Shown here: positions 52,967-61,330 of the stretch, in pieces
Numbering within the stretch: the stretch's first letter is position 1
Layout of the letters: each line of letters opens with the position of its first letter
DNA from: Bin87 sp965197635
Lineage (GTDB): Bacteria > Chloroflexota > Dehalococcoidia > Lucifugimonadales > UBA3495
Assembly: GCA_965197635.1 (NCBI GenBank)
Contig: CBDANN010000008.1
Coordinates: 1,488,001-1,552,000, forward strand
DNA: 64,000 nt
Reading direction: 5' to 3'
Program-made: the position numbers and the translations under genes
The notes under the pieces: model-generated
The model's input: only the letters and a program-made list of their open reading frames with translations
Told to the model about the DNA's origin: nothing
Database searches by the model: none

Positions 52967-54506
52967 TACAATTCGGGTCAACCCTGATCGTAATCGACAG
53001 GTTTTCCCGCGTCGCCTCGAACTTCACGCCGAACGCCGCCAGCGTGGCCCGCTTACCCTCCAGATCCAAGTCGTCCAGCTTGTCTGAAACCGCCTGACAA
53101 TACCCGGCCACCCGGCTACCCGCCTCTTTGGCGTCATCGTTCTGTTGCTGTTGCGCCTCAAGCAACAGCAACTCCTCCTCCTTTTCGTCGCACAGCGCCT
53201 TCACCGGCCCGATCTGCGTCTCCAGAATGTCCAAATCAATGAGATCCTTCTGACGCAGCTCCACCAACCGACGCTGCTGCGACTTGAGGTCCGCGATCTC
53301 ACGCCGCAGTTCGTCCATCTTGGCTCCCAGCCTGCCGTCGCCCGTACTCAGGTGTTGCTGCAGGTCCGCGACCAGAACCCGCGGATCGCGGATGGTTCCC
53401 GCAACAGCTGTCCAGATCACCCGCTCAAGGTCGTCGGCCGGAATGTATCGCTCCGCGCAGATGGCCTCACGCGTGGTGGTCTTCCACGTACCCCGGCAAC
53501 GGTAGTATCTGTAGCCCCGGCGCAGACTGGTGCCGACGATCTTGGTCCCGCAAGTCGGGCAACGACCGAAACCGGTCAGCAGGTATCTGCGGTGCCCATC
53601 CACTGTCCGGGCCTGCTGCACCTCCAATCGCTTGTGGACCGCCTCATAGACCTCCGCGGAGACCAACGGCGGTGTGAAATCCTCAAGCTGAATCCACTCG
53701 GATTCGGGACGGTCGGTAACTTCGATTTTGTTCCCCGAGACCTTGCGGTACCGCTTCCGCCCGTAGAAGTGGCGTCCCGTGTACGCAGGATTCTCCAACA
53801 TACGCCGCACGTTGATGGGATGCCACTTTTTCCCCCTCTTGGTGGGAATACCCATCTCGTTCAGCCGAAGGGCGATCCGGTAGACGGTCCAACCGTTGTA
53901 GCACCATTGGAATGCCTGCCGTACGACGACCGCCTCCTCCTCATTCAGCAAGCGAACCTTGTTGACCCTGTCGTAGTCGTACCCGTACAGGCCAGACCCA
54001 GTTCCGTTCGGCAACCGCCCCAACCTGGCGGTCTGCATTTTGCCGCGCATGGTTCTCTCCATGAACTCCAAACGCTCCTTCTGCCCGACGTAGCCACTGA
54101 TATACATCATCAGGCGCCCTTCTGGAGTATCCTCGTTCAAGCCCCGCACGAAGCGCACCTCCGCACCAGCCGAGGCAAACTCCTCCATCAGCATCAGGAG
54201 ATGGAGAGGATCGCGAGATAGACGATCTGACGTGTAAACGTAGATCACCCTGATCTTTCCCTCCTGCACCACACCACGCAGCAGCGTCAGAACCGGCCGG
54301 TCCAGATCATCGCCGGTCCACTGCTCGCGGTAGATATGATCCGGGTCGACCGTCAAACCGTCCAGTTCAGCCTGCCTCATGCACCCCTCGAGCTGCGTGT
54401 CCAAGGAAGTGCCATCCCGCTCCTGCTGTCCGGTGCTGACCCGCACCATAACCGCGATAGCCCCTTCCGTGTAAACGTTTCCAGATTTGGCAATGCGAGA
54501 TTCCAT
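52941..54506 (-). CDS. Large serine recombinase / integrase
   Basis: This 521-residue large serine recombinase has an N-terminal resolvase domain with VMVRVSTGQQERDG (nucleophilic Ser in VSTGQQ), YVYTSDRLSRDP and later RTMRGK. The recombinase domain is LYGYDYDRVNKVRLLNEEEAVVVRQAFQW, and the zinc ribbon is GRCPTCGTKIVG ... YRCRG. A coiled-coil insertion spans about residues 400-450, followed by a C-terminal tail. Such enzymes integrate phages and integrative elements. Its last nine codons lie within the end of dnaN, so it is likely the integrase of the element carrying the type I restriction genes. Confidence 0.9.
   Translation of the reverse strand: MESRIAKSGNVYTEGAIAVMVRVSTGQQERDGTSLDTQLEGCMRQAELDGLTVDPDHIYREQWTGDDLDRPVLTLLRGVVQEGKIRVIYVYTSDRLSRDPLHLLMLMEEFASAGAEVRFVRGLNEDTPEGRLMMYISGYVGQKERLEFMERTMRGKMQTARLGRLPNGTGSGLYGYDYDRVNKVRLLNEEEAVVVRQAFQWCYNGWTVYRIALRLNEMGIPTKRGKKWHPINVRRMLENPAYTGRHFYGRKRYRKVSGNKIEVTDRPESEWIQLEDFTPPLVSAEVYEAVHKRLEVQQARTVDGHRRYLLTGFGRCPTCGTKIVGTSLRRGYRYYRCRGTWKTTTREAICAERYIPADDLERVIWTAVAGTIRDPRVLVADLQQHLSTGDGRLGAKMDELRREIADLKSQQRRLVELRQKDLIDLDILETQIGPVKALCDEKEEELLLLEAQQQQNDDAKEAGSRVAGYCQAVSDKLDDLDLEGKRATLAAFGVKFEATRENLSITIRVDPNCTTIARTLA
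52946..52975. other. Candidate attachment site at the dnaN 3' end
   Basis: The dnaN stop and recombinase C-terminus overlap here. TGTAC (52950-52954) and GTACA (52966-52970) form an interrupted inverted repeat around the end of dnaN. Serine integrases recognise short imperfect inverted repeats around a 2-base core, so this is a plausible attL or attR. The matching partner was not found inside the window. Confidence 0.35.
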
Positions 54507-54576
54507 CGTTTCCCCCTTATTTTCATCTATCGAAGTGAAAGAGGACGCCCCAGCAACGCCAAGACGTCCCCAACAG

Positions 54577-55092
54577 TCAGACCATCAACAGGGCCGTCGC
54601 CGGTTCAGCTTCGCCGTACGGCGCGACGATGGCCGACCCGCCGGATCCAACATCTGGCGATGAAGACGCCGGCTCCCGAACGCCGGGACAGCCTCCGTCG
54701 TCATTGTCGTATCCGCGCAAAGCATCGACCAGCATCTGCCGGACCCAGCGACGACGGGGCCCGGCATCCCAGGCGGGCAAGACGTTGATCTCGACCCTCA
54801 TGCCGGTGCGATCCGTCCACGATACTGTCCGGGTCAGGTCGCCAACGTCCTCCTGACGGGCTGCGCTGCCGCTCCCCGAACCCGACACCTGCCGGGCACC
54901 ACGACCGGAACCGGCAGCATCAGACCCACAGATGTCTAGCCCATCTGGAGTTGTTGATGTACCATGGAGACAACCGAACCCTGACGATGTCGGGCAAGGC
55001 GTGAGAGGCGGTTGAGTTCCTAGGCTCTGCGACGCCTCTTCATGAGAGCCGGGCTTGAGACAGCCTGGCTCCCGTTCTTTTTGGGAACGCAT
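54577..55092 (-). CDS. Element-borne hypothetical protein, low complexity
   Basis: From ATG 55092 (MRSQKEREPGCLKPG) the frame encodes 171 residues, with a GGAGGT site 7 bases upstream. The N-terminal half is Gly/Ser/Thr-rich (SGRGARQVSGSGSGSAARQ), followed by a more ordered segment VSWTDRTGMRVEINVLPAW and RRRWVRQMLVDALRGY. No family is recognised. It lies directly behind the integrase on the same strand, as accessory genes of integrative elements often do. Confidence 0.5.
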   Translation of the reverse strand: MRSQKEREPGCLKPGSHEEASQSLGTQPPLTPCPTSSGFGCLHGTSTTPDGLDICGSDAAGSGRGARQVSGSGSGSAARQEDVGDLTRTVSWTDRTGMRVEINVLPAWDAGPRRRWVRQMLVDALRGYDNDDGGCPGVREPASSSPDVGSGGSAIVAPYGEAEPATALLMV

Positions 55093-55500
55093 GATGCGCA
55101 CCTCCATCTGAACGTGTGTAACCGGTTCAAAAGGGAGACCCGGAGGACCCCGCGGGCCCGTCGGACCCAATCCGACCACATAGGCCAGCGATGGAAGGCG
55201 GCGAAAAACCTGTGCTAAAATACCCACGGCGCACCTCTGCGCTATGCGGGACCCGGAGCTTTCCAGGGCGAGGGTCCCGCATTAGATTCCCCAAGATTCT
55301 AGCTGATGTTAAAGCACGGACATTCTACCAAATACGAACGTCTGTTTCAACGTAGAAGTGTCCTTCACACACCTCTTCCCCAATCCTTTTCCGATCATCC
55401 CGAGCACCGAAAAGCACTGCTTTCATACACTCCAGGGCCAGCTATGATGTGCTGTCCCTTGGTAGCGTCCCGGACGGCGCACCGGGGTTGTAGTCAGGCC
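55093..55500. other. Intergenic region with long hairpin
   Basis: An 11-bp perfect stem ATGCGGGACCC (55244-55254)/GGGTCCCGCAT (55272-55282) with a 17-base loop lies upstream of the 54577-55092 gene, together with a smaller GGCGCACCTCTGCGC hairpin at 55228-55242. In the minus orientation these would lie in its leader. The rest (55290-55500) holds no coding frame that I can support. Confidence 0.45.
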
Positions 55501-56130
55501 TCAAGCGGTTTGCCGAACAACACCACCATCAGCAGTGGACCCGACAGCCACGCCGTACTCAGCCACGTCCACGCGTTCGATCATCCCACCGGAGCAACGC
55601 AGGTGCCGCTTCTGGGCTGCCAACGAATAGATCGTGCTCTTCAAGCTCTTGATCCTCTCCGCCAGTTCTCCGCTTCCGGCTTTGCTCACCCCTGCCTTCA
55701 GCAACGTCTTTGCCACATCGTCCAGCGTTAAGGGAGACCTATAAGTGTCGAACAGAACGTCCAGAGCGTCCTCGATGTTCTTGCAACCTTTGACCAAGGC
55801 AATGGCGTATATGATCACACCCCAGGCTGACTCGTCGTCTCCAGCATCGACACTGCCTTCCACGACATCACCCGCGCCGCTGGAGACGCCAACTGCCTCT
55901 GGGACAGACGCGCCGCCAACTGCGGGCACGACCGCAACCGTGGTTCCTCCACGCTTCAGGCTATTGGTTGCCGCAGCCCAACCCATCCCCAGAGCCTCCA
56001 ACCGCTCCAACGCTTCCGTCTCACGCTGCAGCACGTCAACGTGATAATCCCGCAACACCTTGCGCCACTCTTCGTCACGCTCCCGGCTTGAATTGCCTCC
56101 TCCGAAAACCGAACTCATAAATTCCTCCAA
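55501..56130 (-). CDS. Element-borne hypothetical helical protein
   Basis: This 209-residue protein has an N-terminal charged helical part (EEWRRKVLRDYHVDVLQRETEALERL-like, residues 20-46), a Gly/Val-rich linker, and a C-terminal helical domain with NIEDALDVLFDTYRSPLTLDDVAKTLLKAG and RIKSLKSTIYSLAAQKRHL. The C-terminal part could be a small helix-turn-helix. An ATG at 56118 (MSSVFGGG) is an alternative start. The protein is unnamed and belongs to the integrase-linked block. Confidence 0.5.
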   Translation of the reverse strand: MEEFMSSVFGGGNSSRERDEEWRKVLRDYHVDVLQRETEALERLEALGMGWAAATNSLKRGGTTVAVVPAVGGASVPEAVGVSSGAGDVVEGSVDAGDDESAWGVIIYAIALVKGCKNIEDALDVLFDTYRSPLTLDDVAKTLLKAGVSKAGSGELAERIKSLKSTIYSLAAQKRHLRCSGGMIERVDVAEYGVAVGSTADGGVVRQTA

Positions 56131-56734
56131 ACATGTCTGTCAAGCCGTAGCGTCAATCCGACAGGATCATCTACAATCCTTCGTGAAGCCGAACCGCGCA
56201 GTGCGGACCAGGGCGATAAGCCGAAAGGCTACGCCCCTCAGGTTTCACTACGGCGCACAGCGCCGATGTTTAGTAGTCGCGGGGCGCGTCCTATCGGCCA
56301 AGATTTCGCGCGGACCCCGCGACTACTGCTGTCAGTCTACCCCCATCACGCACAGATGTGCCCGTTCATCCACCTGCGAGATTCGGCCAGTTTTGGGCGT
56401 TCCACCCCCTTCACACCCGACAGCACCACCTGCCCGCCCACCACTGAGCCACCCGGCAGCGGCTTCCGCCCCCCTGCCCCCACATCGCACGCCATCCCCG
56501 CCAAGTGCTCACCGCCGCCTCCGCGAGGCGATTCTTGCCACCACTCGCTACGCGTACTTCGCGCCACCTCACCGCCCGAACGGGCGCAACGCTCCGGTTA
56601 GTCATAACAGCCGACCTCCAAGATCACAGCGCTTTCCATCGCGTCTCTGGGACCCTCAACTCACGCCAGTAACCATCCCTGACGCAAGACCAATCTGCTA
56701 AAATCGGGCTCGCCAAGACCCGGAGAACCAGCCG
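56131..56734. other. Non-coding region with clustered hairpins before hsdM
   Basis: Three hairpins follow one another: AGCCGAAAGGCT (56218-56229), CGGCGCACAGCGCCG (about 56250-56264), and a long stem AGTAGTCGCGGGG (56272-56284) pairing with CCCCGCGACTACT (about 56316-56328). The rest is a C-rich tract without a supported gene. A TAAAAT box at 56698-56703 and GGAG 12 bases before ATG 56735 probably serve hsdM. Confidence 0.45.
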
Positions 56735-58720
56735 ATGCAAGACACCCAACTCACACGCATCTCAAACTTCATCTGGTCCGTGTCGGACGACGTCCTGCGG
56801 GACCTCTATGTTCGCGGCAAGTACCGCGACGTCATCCTTCCCATGACGGTCCTGCGCCGCCTGGACGCAGTCCTCGAGCCCACCAAGCCCCAGGTGATGG
56901 AACAGAAACAGTTCCTCGACGAGGCCGGCCTCACCGACCAGGACGCCGCCCTCCAGATGGCGTCCGAGCACGCCTTCTACAACACGTCCCCCTTCACGAT
57001 GCGCGACCTCGCGGCCCGAGCCGCCCAGCAGTCCCTCCGGTCCGACTTCGAAGCCTACCTCGACGGCTACTCGCCCAACGTCCAGGACATCCTCGACAAG
57101 TTCGAGTTCCGCAACCAGCTAAACCGCCTCACGGAGAGCGACGCCCTCGGCACCCTCATCACCAGGTTCCTGTCCCCCGACATCAACCTCAGCCCCTACC
57201 CGGTCAAGAACGACGACGGCACCGTCAAACTGCCCGGCCTCGACAACCATGCCATGGGCACCATCTTCGAGGACCTGGTGCGCCGATTCAACGAGGAAAA
57301 CAACGAGGAAGCCGGCGAGCACTGGACGCCCCGGGACGCCGTCGAGCTCATGGCCCAGCTGGTATTCCAGCCCGTGGCGGACAAGATTCAGTCCGGCACC
57401 TACGTCCTGTACGACGGCGCCATCGGCACCGGCGGAATGCTCACCATCGCGGAGCAGACCCTGCACGACATGGCCACCATGCGCGAAAAGCAAGTGTCCA
57501 CCCACCTGTACGGCCAGGAGATCAACTCCGAGACCTACGCCATCTGCAAGGCCGACCTGCTGCTCAAGGGCGAGAAGGACGCCGACGCCAACATCGTCGG
57601 CGGACCGCAGCACTCCACGCTTTCGAATGACGCCTTCGGGAACCACACCTTCGACTTCATGCTCAGCAACCCACCCTACGGCAAGAGCTGGAAGACCGAC
57701 CTCGACCGCATGGGCGGCAGGTCAGGCATGACCGACCCCAGGTTCATCATCGAGCACGGCAACAACGCCGATTACTCGCTCGTCACCCGCTCCAGCGACG
57801 GCCAGATGATGTTCTTGGCAAATATGCTCAGCAAGATGAAGCACGACACACCGATGGGCAGCCGCATCGCGGAGGTCCACAACGGCAGCTCCCTGTTCAC
57901 AGGGGACGCTGGCCAAGGCGAAAGCAACATCCGACGCTGGATCATAGAGAACGACTGGCTCGAGGCCATCGTGGCCCTGCCGCTCAACATGTTCTACAAC
58001 ACCGGCATCGCCACCTACGTGTGGGTCCTCACCAACCGAAAGGCCGAGCACCGCAAGGGCCAAGTTCAGCTCATCGACGCCACCAAGTGGTTCACGCCGC
58101 TACGCCGGAACATGGGTCAGAAGAACTGCGAACTCACCGAGGATGACATCGACCGCATCACGCAGGCGTTCATGGCGCTCGAGGAAACCGAGCAATCGAA
58201 GATCTTCCCCAACGAGGCGTTCGGGTACTGGAAAGTAACGGTCGAACGACCGCTTCGAGTGGCTGGCACAGAACCTGATCGGGTGTACAGAACCGCCGAG
58301 ATCCGGACATTCCGCAACGAGGGACAGCGCGACGAAAACGCCGCGCCAGTGATCAAAAAGGTCCACACCGATGGCACCAAGGCAGACCCGCTATGCGGCC
58401 TGTTCGATGCCACAGTCCGAGGCAAACCCGCAGTCGTCGAGTACGAACCAGACCCGGACCTACGGGACACCGAGCATGTCTCCCTCCTAGAAGAGGGCGG
58501 CGTCGAGGCACTCCTAAGGCGCGAGGTGCTACCCTACGCCGAAGATGCGTGGTACACGCCAGCGAACGTCAAGGTGGGCTACGAGATCAACTTCAACCGC
58601 CACTTCTACAAGCCGCAGCCAATGCGGTCACTGGAAGAGATCACCGCCGACATTCTGGCACTGGAAAGCGAAAGCGAGGGACTTCTCACAAACCTACTCG
58701 CCCAGACTACGACTGCATGA
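56735..58720 (+). CDS. hsdM: Type I restriction-modification methylase subunit HsdM
   Basis: HsdM methylates adenine in the type I complex and is needed with HsdS for both modification and restriction. The 661-residue protein has ISNFIWSVSDDVLRDLYVRGKYRDVILPM at the start, EHWTPRDAVELMAQLVF, a SAM motif reading YDGAIGTGGMLTIAE (Ala-Ile-Gly-Thr-Gly in place of the more common ACGTGG), and the catalytic LSNPPYGKSW. It is longer than average because of a C-terminal extension. Its stop overlaps the hsdS start as ATGA. Confidence 0.94.
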   Translation: MQDTQLTRISNFIWSVSDDVLRDLYVRGKYRDVILPMTVLRRLDAVLEPTKPQVMEQKQFLDEAGLTDQDAALQMASEHAFYNTSPFTMRDLAARAAQQSLRSDFEAYLDGYSPNVQDILDKFEFRNQLNRLTESDALGTLITRFLSPDINLSPYPVKNDDGTVKLPGLDNHAMGTIFEDLVRRFNEENNEEAGEHWTPRDAVELMAQLVFQPVADKIQSGTYVLYDGAIGTGGMLTIAEQTLHDMATMREKQVSTHLYGQEINSETYAICKADLLLKGEKDADANIVGGPQHSTLSNDAFGNHTFDFMLSNPPYGKSWKTDLDRMGGRSGMTDPRFIIEHGNNADYSLVTRSSDGQMMFLANMLSKMKHDTPMGSRIAEVHNGSSLFTGDAGQGESNIRRWIIENDWLEAIVALPLNMFYNTGIATYVWVLTNRKAEHRKGQVQLIDATKWFTPLRRNMGQKNCELTEDDIDRITQAFMALEETEQSKIFPNEAFGYWKVTVERPLRVAGTEPDRVYRTAEIRTFRNEGQRDENAAPVIKKVHTDGTKADPLCGLFDATVRGKPAVVEYEPDPDLRDTEHVSLLEEGGVEALLRREVLPYAEDAWYTPANVKVGYEINFNRHFYKPQPMRSLEEITADILALESESEGLLTNLLAQTTTA

Positions 58721-60090
58721 CCTCATGCAACCTAGTGCGATCACCAACGGCCATGCAGATGAAAACCCATCTAACGCCCCACAGCCAGTACAGACCATCT
58801 GGCATTCCTTGGCTACGCCAAATCCCTAATCATTGGGGTGTACAACGAGCAAAATGGTTGTTCCATAAGATGGAACGACCAACCCGACCATGCGACAAAG
58901 TCGTTACGTGTTTCAGGGACGGCATCGTCACGTTACGCGAAAACAGGAGGACCGAAGGATTCACGGAATCACTCCAAGAAATCGGCTATCAAGGCGTCAG
59001 AGCAGGAGACCTAGTTGTACACAACATGGACGCTTTCGCTGGAGCAATTGGCGTCAGCGATTCAGACGGCAAAGCTACGCCGGTTTACTCAGTCTGCACG
59101 ATGTCTCCCGTCGCTAATGCCCACTACTACGCCGCCGTTATTCGTGAAATGGCTCGCACTCAATGGATAGCTGCCCTGGCAACCGGAATCAGAGAGAGGT
59201 CAACCGATTTCAGGTTTTCTACACTCGCAGATCAACTCCTCCCCAATCCCCCTCCAGACGATCAAGCCGCCATCGTCCGCTACCTCGACCACGCCGACGA
59301 GCTCATCAACCGCTACATCAGCGCCAAAGAGCGGCTCATCGCCCTGCTGGAAGAGCAGCGGCAGGCCGTCATCCAACAGGCGGTCACACAGGGTCTCGAC
59401 GAGCACGCTGAACTCAAACCGTCCGGCGTGCCACAGTTGGGCGACATACCTAGCCACTGGCAAGCCATCCAACTCGGCCAGCTAGGTACCTTCTCCAAAG
59501 GCAGCGGCGGAACCAAAGACGACGAGTCCGACGAAGGACTACCTTGCGTGCGGTATGGCGACATCTACACCTCCCACAAGTATTTTGTCCGAGAGACCCG
59601 TTCTTTCATACCACCACATCGGGCGCATGATTACGCCCCGATGCAGTACGGCGACGTTCTCTTCGCGGGGTCAGGTGAAACTATCGAGGACATTGGTAAA
59701 TCTGTGGTCAACCTCATCGACGGCAAAGCGTACTGCGGCGGCGACGTCATCATGTTCAGACCATGCGCCGAAACCCACCCGAAGTTTTTGGGATTCCTGC
59801 TCGACAGTCCGAGTGCAGCCCACCAAAAATCGTGTATGGGGCGAGGCATAACAATCATGCACGTGTACAGCTCTCAGTTGAAGTACCTCCGGCTGGCACT
59901 TCCACCGCTGGCTGAACAAGCCAAGATCGGCGAGCACCTAGAAGAAGCAACGCGCACCACCGACGACGCGATTAGCCGCGCAAAGCACCAGATCGACCTC
60001 ATGAACGAGTACCGCACCCGCCTCATTGCGGACGTGGTCACCGGACAACTGGACGTCCGCAATTCCCAACTAGGCCCGGTCACTCAGTAA
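58717..60090 (+). CDS. hsdS: Type I restriction specificity subunit HsdS
   Basis: HsdS carries two target-recognition domains separated by conserved helices. The first TRD begins RPSGIPWLRQIPNHWGVQRAKWL and ends in PPPDDQAAIVRYLDHADELINRYISAKERLIALLEEQRQAVI. The second starts KPSGVPQLGDIPSHWQAIQLGQLG and ends with LPPLAEQAKIGEHLEE and a second helix. The ATG at 58717 overlaps the hsdM stop; an ATG at 58753 is also possible. The open frame to 58393 is an overlap within hsdM. It is 457 residues. Confidence 0.93.
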   Translation: MTSCNLVRSPTAMQMKTHLTPHSQYRPSGIPWLRQIPNHWGVQRAKWLFHKMERPTRPCDKVVTCFRDGIVTLRENRRTEGFTESLQEIGYQGVRAGDLVVHNMDAFAGAIGVSDSDGKATPVYSVCTMSPVANAHYYAAVIREMARTQWIAALATGIRERSTDFRFSTLADQLLPNPPPDDQAAIVRYLDHADELINRYISAKERLIALLEEQRQAVIQQAVTQGLDEHAELKPSGVPQLGDIPSHWQAIQLGQLGTFSKGSGGTKDDESDEGLPCVRYGDIYTSHKYFVRETRSFIPPHRAHDYAPMQYGDVLFAGSGETIEDIGKSVVNLIDGKAYCGGDVIMFRPCAETHPKFLGFLLDSPSAAHQKSCMGRGITIMHVYSSQLKYLRLALPPLAEQAKIGEHLEEATRTTDDAISRAKHQIDLMNEYRTRLIADVVTGQLDVRNSQLGPVTQ

Positions 60091-60099
60091 GGCTTCCAG

Positions 60100-60789
60100 A
60101 TGAACCAGCAAACCACCGACCTGCTGCATAACCTTTCCGAGATCACGGAGTTCGCCAGACATCACGCGTTCAATCACGCCGATGAACTAACGCCAGCCGA
60201 ATTCATAGCCGACCAGTTCCTGCGCCGATGTACCGAGTTGGCAGAGGATTTTTCCTCGCTCATCCGCCATGGGCATGACCTAAACGCTGCCATCCTCCAA
60301 CGGGCGATCGCAGAGCGCCTAGCCATCCTGAGATACATACACGACCACAATCAGTTCAAAGAATTCCAGCAGTATTCGATGGCACGCGAGTACCAAGCTT
60401 TGCAACACATCACGTCTGCGACACACACTGGCTACGATAGTCGCCAAGCCGCAGAACACCGTAAGGCTCAAATCAGGTACAGCATGGGTGGCGAGCCCGG
60501 CAAACCGGCGGATTATTGGAAGCGACCCACGCACCGAGAAGCCTTGCGAAGCGCTTCACAAGGACATCCCAATGCCAACCTGATTCACATCACAAGCTAC
60601 GAGATTCCATCGTCAGCCGTCCACATACGGCATAACGACGTTGAGCCCACGGGGGTTCTTCCACAAGTCGTGGCCGCCCAAGCTACGTCGCACATGGCAG
60701 CTCTCACAATACTGGCCTTACTTGTAGCAGGCAACGAAGACGCCTTGCTCAAGCTACAGCCATTAACCGCAAGGTTATTCCCAGAGTAA
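60100..60789 (+). CDS. Accessory helical protein within the type I locus (DUF5677-like)
   Basis: This 229-residue, mostly helical protein has RCTELAEDFSSLIRHGHDLNAAILQRAIAERLAILRYIHDHNQFKEFQQYSM and a C-terminal hydrophobic helix ATSHMAALTILALLVAG. The RAIAERLAILRYI block resembles DUF5677-type proteins, whose fold is HEPN-like; I am not sure of the family. It starts 10 bases after hsdS in the same direction, so it is probably part of the restriction operon, perhaps as an additional effector. Confidence 0.55.
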   Translation: MNQQTTDLLHNLSEITEFARHHAFNHADELTPAEFIADQFLRRCTELAEDFSSLIRHGHDLNAAILQRAIAERLAILRYIHDHNQFKEFQQYSMAREYQALQHITSATHTGYDSRQAAEHRKAQIRYSMGGEPGKPADYWKRPTHREALRSASQGHPNANLIHITSYEIPSSAVHIRHNDVEPTGVLPQVVAAQATSHMAALTILALLVAGNEDALLKLQPLTARLFPE

Positions 60790-61039
60790 TGCGCTCCCAG
60801 CAGCAAATTAGTTGCCGGTCCACTGTTCCAATATCACGGCATACACTACACAATCCCCTTGCCTCACGTCCGACGGTACCACCACCAACTCACCTGATGC
60901 AGAATTACCACACCCACCTCTTTGCCGACGTGGTGACTGGGCAGGCTGCCTCTCTGGAAGCGGATGGGTAGGTAGCCGGCCTTACTCCAAATACCAGGCT
61001 GTTGTAAAATACGGGCGCGCCCGTTCAGGAGCTTGCCAA

Positions 61040-61330
61040 TTGCGTTGGACTTGGGACGAAGCGAAAAATCAAATAAACCAACGTCAACACGGCATCCGTT
61101 TTGAAACCGCGCAACTGGTATTTTTTGACCCGCTCGCCTCAACCCGGGAAGACCTTTATCCGTTAGAGCAGCGCTGGCAAACCATCGGCGAAGCGTATGG
61201 AGTCATTATTATCGTAGCGCATACCTGGCCGGAATACGACAGCGCAACAGGAGAGGATGTCGGGAGAATCATCAGCGCCAGAAAGGCGGAAAAGAGTGAA
61301 ATCAATGACTACGCCGAGGGAGAATTTTAG
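61040..61330 (+). CDS. brnT: BrnT family toxin
   Basis: BrnT is a RelE-fold ribonuclease toxin. From a TTG at 61040 (RWTWDEAKNQINQRQHGI then RFETAQLVFFDP) the core continues to EQRWQTIGEAYGVIIIVAHTW and RIISARKAEKSEINDYA, all family-typical. AGGAG lies 8 bases upstream. The open frame extends to 60812 without homology. It overlaps by 26 bases the next frame, whose beginning is BrnA-like. Only the first half of BrnA is present, fused to HsdR. Confidence 0.88.
   Translation: MRWTWDEAKNQINQRQHGIRFETAQLVFFDPLASTREDLYPLEQRWQTIGEAYGVIIIVAHTWPEYDSATGEDVGRIISARKAEKSEINDYAEGEF

Noticed and set aside
56060..56701. 213-residue open frame before hsdM
   Set aside because: Pro/Ser/Arg-rich translation without motifs, overlapping hairpins and a C-rich tract; probably non-coding.
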